Assembly (NCBI GenBank): GCA_001275005.1
Contig: JWZX01002574.1
Span: 1 to 21,196, forward strand
Source: Chrysochromulina tobinii
Taxonomy: Eukaryota > Haptophyta > Prymnesiales > Chrysochromulinaceae
Direction of reading: 5' to 3'
DNA: 21,196 bases
Shown: in pieces, positions 1-10,200 of the stretch
Position numbering within the stretch: position 1 is the stretch's first letter
Layout: the number at the start of each line of letters is the position of its first letter
Notes under the pieces: generated by a model
Told to the model about the DNA's origin: nothing
Database searches by the model: none
What the model saw: only the letters and a program-made list of their open reading frames with translations
Position numbers and translations under genes: made by a program

Positions 1-36
1 GCGCCGCCGCGGGCGCCGCCGCGGGCGCCGCCGCCG
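1..36 (+). repeat. 12-bp tandem repeat coding Ala/Gly
   Basis: Three tandem units of gcgccgccgcgg; the third ends in ccg instead of cgg. In the HECT frame they encode an Ala-Ala-Ala-Gly pattern that leads into a longer Ala/Arg/Glu-rich stretch up to about position 146. This is probably an expandable low-complexity linker upstream of the HECT domain. Confidence 0.75.
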
Positions 37-1244
37 ACCCAGCCGCGGCAGCACGCGCCGCGGCCGTACGCGCCGAGGCCGAGGCGGCGGCACAGGCGGC
101 AGGCTCCGAGTTCGCCACTGCCGGCGCACGCTCCAAACCGCTCACGATGTTTGAGCAGTTTTGCAAGCAGGTGCGCCAGTGGCATCCAGCGGCGACCGAC
201 CCCCTCGTCTGCCTGCGTGATTTGCGCAACCCGGGGCGCGCGTTCAGCGTGCGCTTCGAAGGGGAGGCGGGCAGCGATGCGGGGGGTCTCTACCGCGAGA
301 CGCTCGATAGCCTCGTGGCGGAGCTCCACTCTCGTGCGCTGCCCCTCCTCTTGCCAACGCCCAACGAGTCGCAGACAAGCCAGGATGTCTTCGATCGCGG
401 CAGCTGGATGCTCAACCCGGCGCCGCCCACGCCCGAGACGATCTGGCAGCTGCAGGTCATGGGTGCTCTCATCGGGCTGTGCCTGCGCACTCGCGCCACC
501 CTCCCCTTCGAGCTCGCGGTCACCGTGTGGCAGGGGCTGCTCGGGGAGACTTGCACCCTCGCCGAGTATGAGCGCGTCGACAAGGCGCAGGCCGACTTTG
601 TGGCGCGCGTACGCGACAACTCGGATCCGAACTGCCCGAACATGGAGGAGGAGGTGTACAATGCCGTCTACGGCGAGCTCGTCGACTTCACGATCGCGCG
701 CTCGGATCAGCAGACCAAGGTGGATCTCAAGCCAGGGGGAGCGTCCCAACAGCTCACCTACGCCACGCGCCACGAGTGGGCCGCGCTCGCGGAGGCGTAC
801 CTCGTGCACGAGTGCGACGTGCAGCTGGCGGCGCTCCGGGCGGGCCTCTCGCAGATCGTGCCGCTCGAGTCGCTCTACTTACTCACGCCGACTGAGCTCG
901 AGCGCCTCGTCATCGGCGAGAAGGACTGGTCGGTCCTCGACCTGAAGCGCGGGGCCGAGGTGCGAGGCCACCACGAGGCGGTCCAGTACCTGTGGGAGGT
1001 GCTGGGCGAGTTCAGCCCAGAAGAGAAGGCTCTCTTCTGCCGCTTCGCATGGGGACGCTCCCGCATGCCCGAGCGGTGTGCGGGTGTCAAGTTCATCGTC
1101 GAGCTCGTTCCCCTGCGTGGGCAGCTGCCCGTGGCGCACACGTGCTTCTTCCAGCTCGACCTGCCGCGCTACACGAGCAAGGAGGTCCTCAAGGAGAAGC
1201 TGCTCAGCGCCATCTACTACTGCAAGGACATGGACCTCACGTGA
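3..1244 (+). CDS. HECT-domain E3 ubiquitin ligase, C-terminal part (5' partial)
   Basis: The C-terminal catalytic HECT domain of an E3 ubiquitin ligase, which takes ubiquitin from an E2 onto a cysteine and passes it to a substrate lysine. The frame is open from the window edge and there is no in-frame ATG before 147, so the protein very likely extends upstream. The stop is TGA at 1242-1244. The segment before 147 is Ala/Arg/Glu-rich low complexity. Numbered from Met at 147, the N-lobe shows FEGEAGSDAGGLYRE (residues 37-51), the conserved GE..DAGG signature. The C-lobe ends with LPVAHTCFFQLDLPRY, where Cys333 (codon 1143-1145) is the expected catalytic cysteine, followed by SKEVLKEKLLSAIYYC. 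The look of this tail is closest to large HERC-type ligases, but substrate-binding domains are outside the window, so the subfamily is uncertain. No break or missing key residue is visible. Confidence 0.9.
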   Translation, partial: AAAGAAAGAAADPAAAARAAAVRAEAEAAAQAAGSEFATAGARSKPLTMFEQFCKQVRQWHPAATDPLVCLRDLRNPGRAFSVRFEGEAGSDAGGLYRETLDSLVAELHSRALPLLLPTPNESQTSQDVFDRGSWMLNPAPPTPETIWQLQVMGALIGLCLRTRATLPFELAVTVWQGLLGETCTLAEYERVDKAQADFVARVRDNSDPNCPNMEEEVYNAVYGELVDFTIARSDQQTKVDLKPGGASQQLTYATRHEWAALAEAYLVHECDVQLAALRAGLSQIVPLESLYLLTPTELERLVIGEKDWSVLDLKRGAEVRGHHEAVQYLWEVLGEFSPEEKALFCRFAWGRSRMPERCAGVKFIVELVPLRGQLPVAHTCFFQLDLPRYTSKEVLKEKLLSAIYYCKDMDLT

Positions 1245-1443
1245 GCGAGGGCGCGCCGTAGACCGCTCGGCGAGGGTGCAGGGAGGCAGACATGGTGCGT
1301 GGCGCTGGTCGCGGAGCAGCAAGTAGTCGGGGCGGCGCGCGTGTGTGTGTGTGACCCATGGGACCCTGTTCGGCCTTAGGCGGCCTGCGCTGCAAGCATG
1401 TAGATAGATGCCGCTCGAACTCGAAGGGGTTGGAAGCGAGTAC

Positions 1444-1564
1444 TCAGTACTTGTGTTGACCGGGGGCAGCGGAGCCGTACTCTTGATGGAGATGGTTGAG
1501 TGGAGAGGTTGAGTGGAGAGTGAATGAATCAAGTGCTTGTGTTGACCGAGGGGTGCGGAGCCGT
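1444..1564 (+). repeat. Diverged ~35-bp direct repeat pair
   Basis: The segments at 1444-1478 and 1529-1564 share the cores cttgtgttgaccg and gcggagccgt with a few mismatches and one length difference. The starts are about 85 bp apart. The pair lies in non-coding DNA between the HECT and PX genes. It may be a local duplication, or two copies of a dispersed element or a regulatory site; nothing in the sequence decides which. Confidence 0.65.
1495..1520 (+). repeat. 13-bp perfect tandem duplication
   Basis: Two adjacent identical copies of gttgagtggagag at 1495-1507 and 1508-1520, lying between the two arms of the larger direct repeat. Probably a minisatellite seed. Confidence 0.8.
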
Positions 1565-1711
1565 CCGTTGAGACTGTGTATTTGTACGGGAGGTGTGGTG
1601 AGCGCGTGGGGGACCGCGACGAAACAGACTGCTTGACTGACTGATTCAGATTTATGAAGGGTTCGTCAGCGCAGAAGTTTTGAAACGGAGGAGTGGCCCG
1701 AGGGTCCGTAC

Positions 1712-2575
1712 ATGTCGATCAACGCAAGTCATCTTCAAGACTACTGCCCGACCGTCGAAGGCGACGATCCAAATCCTTGCCAAAGCGGTTGTGGGTTCCA
1801 AGCCGCTCCGGGCGGCAGCTACTGCTGCGGTGCCTGCTATTTCAGCAACGGCGTGCACGGCCCACTCTGCAAGCGCATTCCGGCACCGGCACCGTGGGCC
1901 GCCATCGGTGTCGGAGTAACTACGCTCGACGCAATCGACGCAATGCTGGACGCACCCACGTCCAACGGAGCGCCAGCAGTGTCCGACGAGATCTGCCCAA
2001 ACTGTGGTCAGCGGACGAATGCCAACCTGCTCGAGGAGTCTGCTGCGACATCATCAAGCGCAGCCGCCAATCGGGCTGCAGCCAATCTGGCTGGCGGCCA
2101 CCTGAGCGTCTCTGGAGAGCCTCAGCTAGCCGTAATCAATGCTGACGGCTCGATCGTGGCATATCGCTCCGTGCCCACCATCAAATCGATCTCCGTGGCC
2201 ATACCGGCTGTGTGGCGCGGACTCTACTATTATCCACCCACGGCTGCCGCTACCAAGTCTCCACCCGCTTCGACTTGTGCGTGGCTCTATTGCATTGCCA
2301 TCATGTGCGAGGGGGTCCGATTCACCACATTGAAGCGGTACAGCCACTTTGAGCGCCTGCACGAGGCACTACCCGAGGTGCTGAGGCTGCCGAGGCTGCC
2401 ACCTCGCCGTGCAATACGTTCGTGGCTGCTCGCTCAGGACGTTCCGTTTGCGGACAGGCGGCGGCTCGAGCTCGAGAGGTACCTTCAGACCCTCGTCCAG
2501 CTCCCTCAGCTACGGGCTTGCACCGAGCTCCACTCATTCCTCGAGCTCGGCCCGCTCCTGCGTCGCGTGGCCTGA
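1712..2575 (+). CDS. PX-domain protein with Cys-rich N-terminus
   Basis: A 287-residue protein in one open exon, TGA at 2573-2575. The C-terminal part (about residues 157-280) is a PX (phox homology) domain, a module that binds phosphoinositides, usually PI3P, on endosomal membranes. The signature LKRYSHFERLHEAL (207-220) contains Arg209-Tyr210, the position of the lipid-contacting RRY/F motif. LPPRR (229-233) matches the PPK loop, and RRRLELERYLQTL (249-261) is the closing helix. The N-terminal region has a dense cysteine cluster (Cys23, 27, 38, 39, 42, 53) within a C-x3-C...CC-x2-C pattern, then a CxxC at 95-98. This may be a metal-binding or disulfide module; I cannot name it. The start is the first in-frame ATG. 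The frame is open back to 1658 without an ATG, so an upstream exon is possible. No transmembrane segment was seen. A likely role is endosomal sorting or membrane recruitment, by inference from the PX domain only. Confidence 0.8.
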   Translation: MSINASHLQDYCPTVEGDDPNPCQSGCGFQAAPGGSYCCGACYFSNGVHGPLCKRIPAPAPWAAIGVGVTTLDAIDAMLDAPTSNGAPAVSDEICPNCGQRTNANLLEESAATSSSAAANRAAANLAGGHLSVSGEPQLAVINADGSIVAYRSVPTIKSISVAIPAVWRGLYYYPPTAAATKSPPASTCAWLYCIAIMCEGVRFTTLKRYSHFERLHEALPEVLRLPRLPPRRAIRSWLLAQDVPFADRRRLELERYLQTLVQLPQLRACTELHSFLELGPLLRRVA

Positions 2576-3114
2576 TAGCCTGCCACAGGCCCACACGAAG
2601 CCCCCGGGTGCATGCATTGCATGCATTCTAATTTGTGTACGTAACGGCCAGACCGGCACGAGTCTGCCAGCGGTTGTTGAGCATCTAGATTCTTCGACCG
2701 CAGTCCGCAGTCGCGGCCGGAAATCATGACTACCCCTGGCCATACATGGGGCAGTCGGTGCCACGCGGGTTGAAAAAGGCCTAAGCCACCTAACAGAGGG
2801 CTGCGCCCTCGCAACCTGCACGCGATACCGGTAAGACACTGGGGGGAGCCGGACACACGAGACAGTCGCAACGAACCTCACGATCCACCTCACCGACTCA
2901 CGCGCGCTACCGGTACACAGGGAAACCCACCCCTCTTCAACACCTGATCCTAAACGCCCTACCATAGATTCCGAGTGTGCTGCCGAGAGTTTCGGCCCTT
3001 TTTCTCACTGCGTAACGCCCGTCCCATCCACAAGTTCGAGCACAAAATCTCCGACTTTGCGTCGGCCGTCGCGGCCGTGGACCCCTCTCCACATCCTGTC
3101 TACCTAGTCTGTGG
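2576..3114. other. Spacer before the giant gene
   Basis: About 539 bp without convincing coding content. It should hold the 3' UTR of the PX gene and the promoter and 5' UTR of the giant gene. An open frame at 2975-3181 overlaps the start of the giant gene in another frame, has no recognisable domain and is treated as chance. A 9-bp tandem repeat (2610-2627) is present. No TATA box or clear poly(A) signal was recognised. An unrecognised upstream exon of the giant gene could lie here. Confidence 0.55.
2610..2627 (+). repeat. Tandem tgcatgcat duplication
   Basis: Two adjacent identical 9-mers, tgcatgcat, each containing the palindrome atgcat or gcatgc, about 35 bp after the PX stop codon. It could be part of the 3' UTR or a protein-binding site; the function is unknown. 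Confidence 0.6.
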
Positions 3115-4259
3115 ATGCGTGCTGCGCGCTCCGTGGGAGCGGCGGAGTTGGAATGGTTCGATCTCCATAAGGATCCCATAGAGGAGCTGCTTTCAAGTGC
3201 GGTGAATGAGCTCTTCAAGAGTCAAACTGCAGACCCGAAGCGCTTCCTCGCCGACTTCTTCGCCGCTTCGGCCACGCCAGCGTCGCAATCCTCCAAGGAA
3301 GTGGAGGAGCTCTCCACTGTGGTTGGTGGATTGCGCAAGCAGTGCGATGCTTTCGTGCAATCCGTCTATAATGCGGCCAAGGAGGCCAGGGACGTCGCTG
3401 AGCTCTCGTGGGCGACGAAGTCCAATCTGCTAAATGCGCAAGACAGCCATGGTCGGACGGCTCTCTTGCACGCGACAGCCGAGGAAAATGTAGCCGCAGT
3501 CCGACGTCTTCTCGAGGCGGGCGCCGACCGCAAGATCTTGGACAATGAGCAACGGACGGCAATCATGCTTGCCGAGGCCACGGGGAATACAGAACTATTC
3601 GAAGTCATCCGTTCCTTTGATAGCGCCGTGCTCCACGGCGAGCCCGCACAGCAAAACGCTGGAGCAGAGGGCGAGGATGAGGTTCCCGCAGAGGCTTTAT
3701 TGGCAAAGGGAACGCTGCTGGTTGATAGCGGCACGGGCGAGATGAAGCTCATAGCCCTCTTCTCGTTTGGCGTGGTGCAGCTGCACGAGCTTACCACAGT
3801 GAAGTTCCCCAAGGGTATGGACATGGGCAGTGTCGCCGTGATGGGAGCTGGCGACCCGCACGACACCTCGAAGATGACAGCCGAGTTCCGCGAGATCACA
3901 AGTAAGCTCTCCGAGGGTTTCGAGGTATTGCGAGGCTCAGAGTGGTTTCCTCGTGTTGAATTCACCCAGTGCTTCATTGGGGCGACGGCGTGGTACCGCA
4001 ATCTGGAGAGCGGCGAGGCCAGGCATGCGGCCGCAACCACTTTTCTTGACGACCTCAAGGCCAACCTGCAGGCGCTCCTGACGGCGAGCAACATCAAGGC
4101 TCCCGTGACGTGGTCATGCATCTCGGAGGATGACGAGGCGCAGTATGAATTCAAGGCGGTGGAGTATGCCACAAAGTGTGCAGGCCACGCAGCACCGACG
4201 GCCAACATCGGCATGGGCAGCGGTTCGGTGCAACTAGTCGCCTACGACGCGAAGAACAG
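3115..4259 (+). CDS. Giant gene, exon 1: docking-like helix, ankyrin, apyrase-like ACR1-ACR4
   Basis: Encodes residues 1-381 plus two bases of codon 382. Residues 20-53 (DPIEELLSSAVNELF then DPKRFLADFF) resemble the RIIa/Dpy-30 dimerisation-docking helices, which end in a DP..FLA.y motif; this is a tentative call. A helical stretch to about 100 is followed by ankyrin repeats, with GRTALLHATAEENVAAVRRL then LEAGADRKILDNEQRTAIML; the first has the canonical G.TALH..A pattern and LLEAGAD. From about residue 200 the GDA1/CD39-like module begins. Codon use and GC match the following exons. The exon ends aacag|gtatgg. Confidence 0.8.
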
Positions 4260-7200
4260 GTATGGCGCATGCATGCCGCATTCTGCAACGGCGTGCCCCT
4301 GCCCCATTAGCCGCGGAGTGTAGACACGCAAGGCGAGCTAGTCGCTTCCAATCCTTCGTTCCAGACACGCGTGCATTTGTGTTTCCACGCGTGTGTCCAG
4401 TTTCCTGACATCCCTCAAGGAGGGAGAGAAGCTCATCGAGGAGGATCGCATGCATGGTCTCGCCAAATGGAGCCAGATCGTCTCCGACGCGATCAGCAGC
4501 ACCACTCTCACATCCCTCATTCGCAAGGCAGCAGCGGACAAGGCACGGCCGCCCGTGCGTGTTGTGCTCATCTCCGGTGGCTACTACGCCGGTGTCGCGG
4601 CAAAGCTCGTCGACAAGAAGCAACTCACGTACTCGTACGCGCCCGCGCTCGAGTGTCACGCAAAGCTCATCGCGCTGCGGGACGATGCAGATGCCAATGC
4701 CAAGGACATTGCCAACGTAGCGCGGTTGATCACCATCTTGGACACTATATTTGGCTCCGATTTGGAGCATGTCGAGTACCTCTTTGCTCGCGACTGGAAC
4801 CTCCAAGGGGTCAACTTCCGAACGACATGGACCGCCGGCTGGTACCTCGAGGCCATGGTACGCAGCAAGTTCCAAGACAGGGCTCCGGAGGTCGCTCCCA
4901 CGGAGACCCCCGCGGAGCCTCTGAATGCCATCGCACTCGAAGTCCAGGAGAATCAGGTTCGGCTCTTTGCCATTTTCACACGGCCCCACGTGCGGCTGAT
5001 CGAGCTCGCGCACATCAGCAAGAACATCAAGGAGATGGCGGCAAAGGTGAGCTGCGAAGATGAGCAGCTAGACAAGAATGCGGCTCAGCTTCGTTATGTA
5101 TGCAATCAGCTTGAGAAGGGGCTCGACAAGCTGATCGCAAAGGAGCCCGATGTGCCGCTCAACAGCTTCGAGCATGGGTGCATACGCGCCACCACTTGGT
5201 ATGGCCGACTCTCCCCGGAGGATCGGCCGGAGGTCGATGAGATGATGAAGAGGCTCAGCGATTCACTCAAGAACAAGTGCATTTCACTCAAGATGAAGAA
5301 GATGAAGAAGTGCAATCTGGCCATGGAGGAGATGACCGCCGAGCAGCGGGGGGTCTTCCAGATGATGGCAGTCCAGTTCGCTATGAAGAAGAATGGTTTG
5401 GTTGATTGCGACGGTGTGCTCGCTAGCGACAGTGATGCGGTGTATCTATCAAGCATGCATGCCAAAGGAGCCGCCATCATCGACGCCGGCCTGCTCAAGG
5501 CCGTTGAGATCTATGAGAGCAAAGGCTCTACTGCCTTGAGGACGCTCGTGCAAACATCATGGGATCAATGTGACGATGTGGATGGCGTCAAGGCGGCTCT
5601 CGTCGCGCAGACTGCCACGAATGAGAAGCCCAAGCGTCTCGTGCTCATCGGTGACTTTTACGACGTGGCGCGGGCGGCGGGGGCCTTCGAGCCCTCTGCC
5701 GATCACAAGCCAGCGTACATGGACGCGGCGACGTTGCAGCAGAAGCTAGCCACCTTCATGGAGGGCAAGCCCTCGTACAAGGATGGCGCAAATGCGATCC
5801 GGTTGCAATTGCTGCTCCAGCTCGTTAGCAACGCGCCCAGCCTCGAGAACGTCAAGTGCATGATCGCTCGCGACTGGAAGGTGGATGGGCTCACCTTTGA
5901 AGCGAATTGGGTCACCGGCTGGGCCCTGTCGCTCAAGCGCACGGGAGCCTCGGAAAAGACTGTCCTCGACCACGCCCCCCGCCCGCAGGGTGCCGAGGAA
6001 GACGACGAGGTCGAGCAGCTTCGAGAGGATGAGGTTGACGAGGACGAGGAGGCCGTCTACGAGGACGTCCTCGACTTCGATGACTTCCTTGGCGTCCTCG
6101 GCGTCGAGGACGACGAGGACGAGTCCAAGGCACCCAAGGGCCACTTGGACAACCAGTTGAAGCAGAAGAAGCAGGCAACGATCGAAAGTATCGGTGAGAG
6201 TCTCCTCGGGCGGCTGCCCAGGCTACCCCCTTTGCCTCCAGTACTCACCATGCTGCTCGGCGCCGCGCGCGCACTCGCGCGCGTCGTAACGAGCTGACCG
6301 CCGTGCCCGCTCGAGTCGCCTTTGTGCGTCGCAGACTTTCGCATGGGGAACGCACAGGCGACCGTGAAGGTCATGAAGCCGACTGGGGGCGACGGAGGTA
6401 GGTACGAGGAGGCCAAGGAGCAACAGATCGAAGAAGGGCCCAATGGCGAGTGGCACCATCTTGTTGTACCCGCTGGGAGCTACCTCGACGTGACGCCCAT
6501 CATGGAGCCCAAGTTTGGCTATTGGACTCACTGGAGCGTCCAAATTGACTGCCGCTACACGACGACGGGCGAAGGCGGCGGCATCGCCTTGATCGGCGTC
6601 AACGACGAGACTCTGCCTGCGTATATTCGACACTTCGATGGCCTGGGGAGTGACAGGCCTCCGAGCGCGCAGGCAGATTCACTGGCCGAACCCGACGATG
6701 TGAAGGCGATCAACAAAGAGGCGCAGGTCGAGGAGGGCAAGGCGCTCACCAAGGAGCAGACGCAGAAGATCGCAGAGCTCATGGATGTCGAAAAGCAGAA
6801 GCACCTTAAGGAGGCCGCCTATCGTTCGGCTCAGTGGCACCGCTTGGTCATCACCGAGGATTATTACAAAGACCAGATTAAGCTCTTCATCGACGGCAAA
6901 GAGGTATCCCAGGCAATTCAAACGTATCGGGCAATCTACGGCAGGTTCCAGCTGTTCCCCAGCACAAACGCCGCGTGTCGGCTGCAGCACGACCTCCTCG
7001 TTCGCATGATCGTCTTCACAGGCGGGAGCGACGAGAGCTTCACGTGGACCAACGAGCGAATTCTCCGTGACTCACTGATGGTCAACGACGACCTCCCGCT
7101 CGAGGTGATGCGCAACGTCATGCGCGCCCGCGAACTGCGCGAGGGCCTCTACTTTCCGACGACCTTGATAGACCGGCATGAGCTGAAGCGCGTCCGTAGC

Positions 7201-10200
7201 TTGCTCCTCAAACCGGAGCCGCCTGTTCTCTGGAGCCACCAGCTAGTCAATGCGCTGCTCTCGCAGGACCCTGGGTATGGCTGGCTGACGGTGAACGAAC
7301 TCGCGTCAGACTGGCGGCGCTTTGCGGAGGACATGATGAAGACCGATCTGCTCAAGCCCCACGGCCTCAACGACGAAGGATCTCTTGCGATCCTCAGGTC
7401 AATGCGCGAGGCACTGAGGCAGATCCTCGAGAAGCACAAGCTGGTCAGCGATCTCAAGGTCGAGGACGACGACGGCAAGAAGGATGACAGAGAGAAGAAG
7501 ACTCAGACCTCCGACTGGGAGGCAGAGCAGAAGAAGGCGAAGAGTCACCTCGAGGTGATCAAGAGCCTGGCGGAGTACGACCCAACGTCGGTGCACATCG
7601 TCCCCTTGCATAATGCTCCTGGGCTCATCTTCCTCGTCATCACAGCCGAGTCGTCAGCTGAGATGGCCCGCATGACGAGGAGTGAGAGCTTGCTGATCAA
7701 GGATCTCTTGGCCGAGCTCGTAGAGCCAGAGCAGTTGGAGGCCGACGCCGACCAAAACGAGACCAAGGACGGCTCCCACGGCAAGCGTGCCGGACACGAG
7801 GGCATCCACAAAGATGCCGATAACGCGGGCAAGGGGCTAATCGACCATTCTCACGAGACCCGTGCCCCTGGAAACTCCCAAGGCGAGGGCCGACCACTCG
7901 AGGAAGTGCTCGCCGCCATCCACAAGAAGTGCGAGCGGCTGTACAGCACGGCCGAGGTGCAGTCTGTCTGGCGCAAGTCGGGCACCGATGGTCAGCGACA
8001 GTTCTCTCTCCTGCTGGTTAGCGGCAAGCTCGTGTTCCAGCGGAACGCGGCCTTCCAGAGGGCGTTCCGGCTCACCGTCGTCAACATGGGCCAAGAGCGC
8101 GAGCACCACTCGAGGATGCCGACCGGCCAGGGCATTCTGTTCAACGCGTACGTCGAGTTCAAGGCCATCCCCGAGAGCCGCATGCTGAGCGAGATCTGGT
8201 GGGTGATGCTCTTCGTGAACACGCACCGACTCAAGGGGCATCTGCGGCCTTTATATATGCAGATGCTACCGTGGCTCGTTCAGATGCCTCTCGACGACCT
8301 CCACCGTCGCCAGCACGAGGAGGCGCTCGTCTCGCCGTTCTCGTACTGGAGCGAGCTGCGGCCAGAGACGGAGCACCTCCTCTACTCGTGGGTGGCCGTG
8401 CTCGTGCTGTTGCTGCTCCTGCGGGGCCACTCGCGCCTCGAGATCGACTGGATCTTCTTCCTCTTCCGCGTCTTCTTCCTCTTAAAGTCAGAGGGCGACA
8501 TGCGACTCTTCATGAAGCACAAGTCGGTCCTCCCTCCAAAACTCATCTCGCAGCTCGAAGACCTCGTCAAGGCGGTTGCGCTCGAGGCCGCCGAGGCCGC
8601 AGACGCCGCCGTGGCAGTCAAGAGGGTCGGCTCGCATCTCGCGCCGCAGCCGTGGCGCCGCTGGTTCCTAGTCGCGTCGGAGGAGATGAGTGCGTCGGCC
8701 ACGAGCAAGCTGGACAGCCACGTGCTGCACATGGTCCTCGAGAAGACTATGAGTGTGCGCCAGATGCTCGACGACGTCAAGGTCAAGCTTCGCCCCCCCA
8801 AGCCCGAGATGCTGCGCCTCACGAGGTCGCCTCATGAGCCGGCACGAGCCGTCCGCCAGCCGCTGCTCCAGCAGCACCTGCACTGGGATGCGTTCCACCT
8901 CCTCGGCCGAAACTCGATGGAGCTGGCGGGCGAGTCGCTGCTTGACAAGGATATGAGTGGCCTGCTCGGCATGCACCTTTTCGAAAAGGAGCTGTACGAG
9001 GTTTGTGCCGTTGGCGACCTCACGCCGGTGCTCTGTGCGCAGGTGCTCAAGCGCACGCTCGAAGTCTGCATCAAGCTCAGCAACCTCACCGACGCCAAGT
9101 GGAGCGCTCAGCTCGTGTGCGCACTGCTCTCAAACATCTTCCTCAAGGTGCTCCCCATGCCTCAATCGAATGACCACTGCATCTGGAAGCGCAACGAGGT
9201 CGAGTACTCGGGCCCCGATGCCAAGGCGCTGCCGGAGTACTCGCTCGGGTACGTCACGCAGACCCTCCAAAGGCTGATGGAGGTCCTGGCGCACAACTCG
9301 AATGTGATCGCTCTAGGCGTATGGCACGCCGAGCTTCTGCTCATCAGCGGCACGATTGCCGCCATCACGGACGCCATCTGTCGCCGCGATGGCCAGAAGC
9401 CAGAGAGTGCGGCCCTGACCAAGGTGCTCACCGGCGCATTCGGCAAGCTGCCGGGCGAGGAGCTGTACAGCTCTGGCGGCGCGAGCTGCTACGCGATCGG
9501 CATCCGCTCGTTTGAGAGGCGGACGGCCAACGTGAGCTTCCGGATGTACCACCACTACCTTGCACGCACAGCTATCCTAGACTACTTCTACGGGCTCAAG
9601 GTGCAGCCGTGCAACGAGCTCTTCGATCTCGAAAACAAGGAGGGCGACGGTCTCAACGTGCTGCATGGCTCGGGCAAGGAGTGCGCGACGTGGCGATTCT
9701 TCAAGAAGCTCGGCCAGTTGTGCTACTCGCGTGAGACCAACTTCATCCACGACCCGCACTCAGACCTGTTACACATGGGCCCCGAGAACATCGCCTTCCG
9801 CGATGTCATGGCCTACTTCAAGATCTTCACGCTCACCGCCGACTTCGACCATCCATTCCAGATTGGAAACCGCGACGGCGCTCAAGCAGCGCTCAAGCGG
9901 CACCAATTCTCGCTGCGTTTCATGGTGAAGAACCAGAGCTACGCCGTCCTTGCCACCGACTGCCTCTTCTTTTCAGCAGCCTCTGAGGCAGAGAACTCCA
10001 AGCCGATCCTCAAGCCGATGGAGACGGCCTCCGCAGTCTCCTTCCACACGGCGCGCATGGTCAGCGGCGACCCCGAGAACGACGTGCTGCACATCCGCCG
10101 GCTGCCCGAGTTTCCGGGCCTGCAGCCCTCGAGTGTCGAACTTCTCCTCCAATACCTCACGGTCCCTTACTTGCGCATCCCGCTCGTCATCGAGTTCTTT

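Larger units (their letters stand above)
1245..1711. other. Spacer between HECT and PX genes
   Basis: About 467 bp with no convincing coding content; it should hold the 3' UTR of the HECT gene and the promoter and 5' UTR of the PX gene. It contains a (GT)6 run at 1341-1353, a 13-bp tandem repeat at 1495-1520 and a diverged ~35-bp direct repeat (1444-1478 and 1529-1564). No clear TATA box or polyadenylation signal was recognised. Donor-like gtgagc at 1598 and acceptor-like attcag ending at 1649 could mark a short 5' UTR intron, and another acceptor-like gcag ends at 1674, but neither is supported by coding evidence. Confidence 0.6.

Noticed and set aside
879-1532. Minus-strand open frame over the HECT 3' end and spacer
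   Set aside because: Opposite the catalytic HECT C-lobe; the tail in the spacer is low-complexity.
2975-3181. Plus-strand 68-codon open frame just before the giant gene
   Set aside because: It overlaps the giant gene's start in another frame, is short and has no domain. It could be an upstream ORF, but nothing supports that.
3366-4214. Minus-strand open frame of 282 codons
   Set aside because: It mirrors the ankyrin and apyrase-like exon, is Ser/Ala/Arg rich and shows no domain pattern.
4234-5013. Minus-strand open frame of 259 codons
   Set aside because: It runs across intron 1 and the coding strand of apyrase-like copy 1 and has no recognisable motif.
6250-6290. gcgcgcg hairpin in intron 2 as an RNA gene
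   Set aside because: A simple alternating GC run in a GC-rich intron, with no tRNA or snoRNA box features. No tRNA, rRNA or CRISPR-like pattern was found anywhere in the window.
6322-6360. Independent gene start after intron 2
   Set aside because: An ATG at 6322 opens a long frame, but it lies inside a well-formed 141-bp intron, and splicing joins the frames cleanly; a separate gene would have almost no upstream spacer.
8249-8262. TATA-like tttatatatgcag
   Set aside because: It lies within a conserved-looking coding region (LRPLYMQML) of exon 3 with no gene start downstream.
8199-8837. Plus-strand 212-codon open frame in a different frame
   Set aside because: Arg/Ala/Gly-rich out-of-frame shadow inside exon 3.
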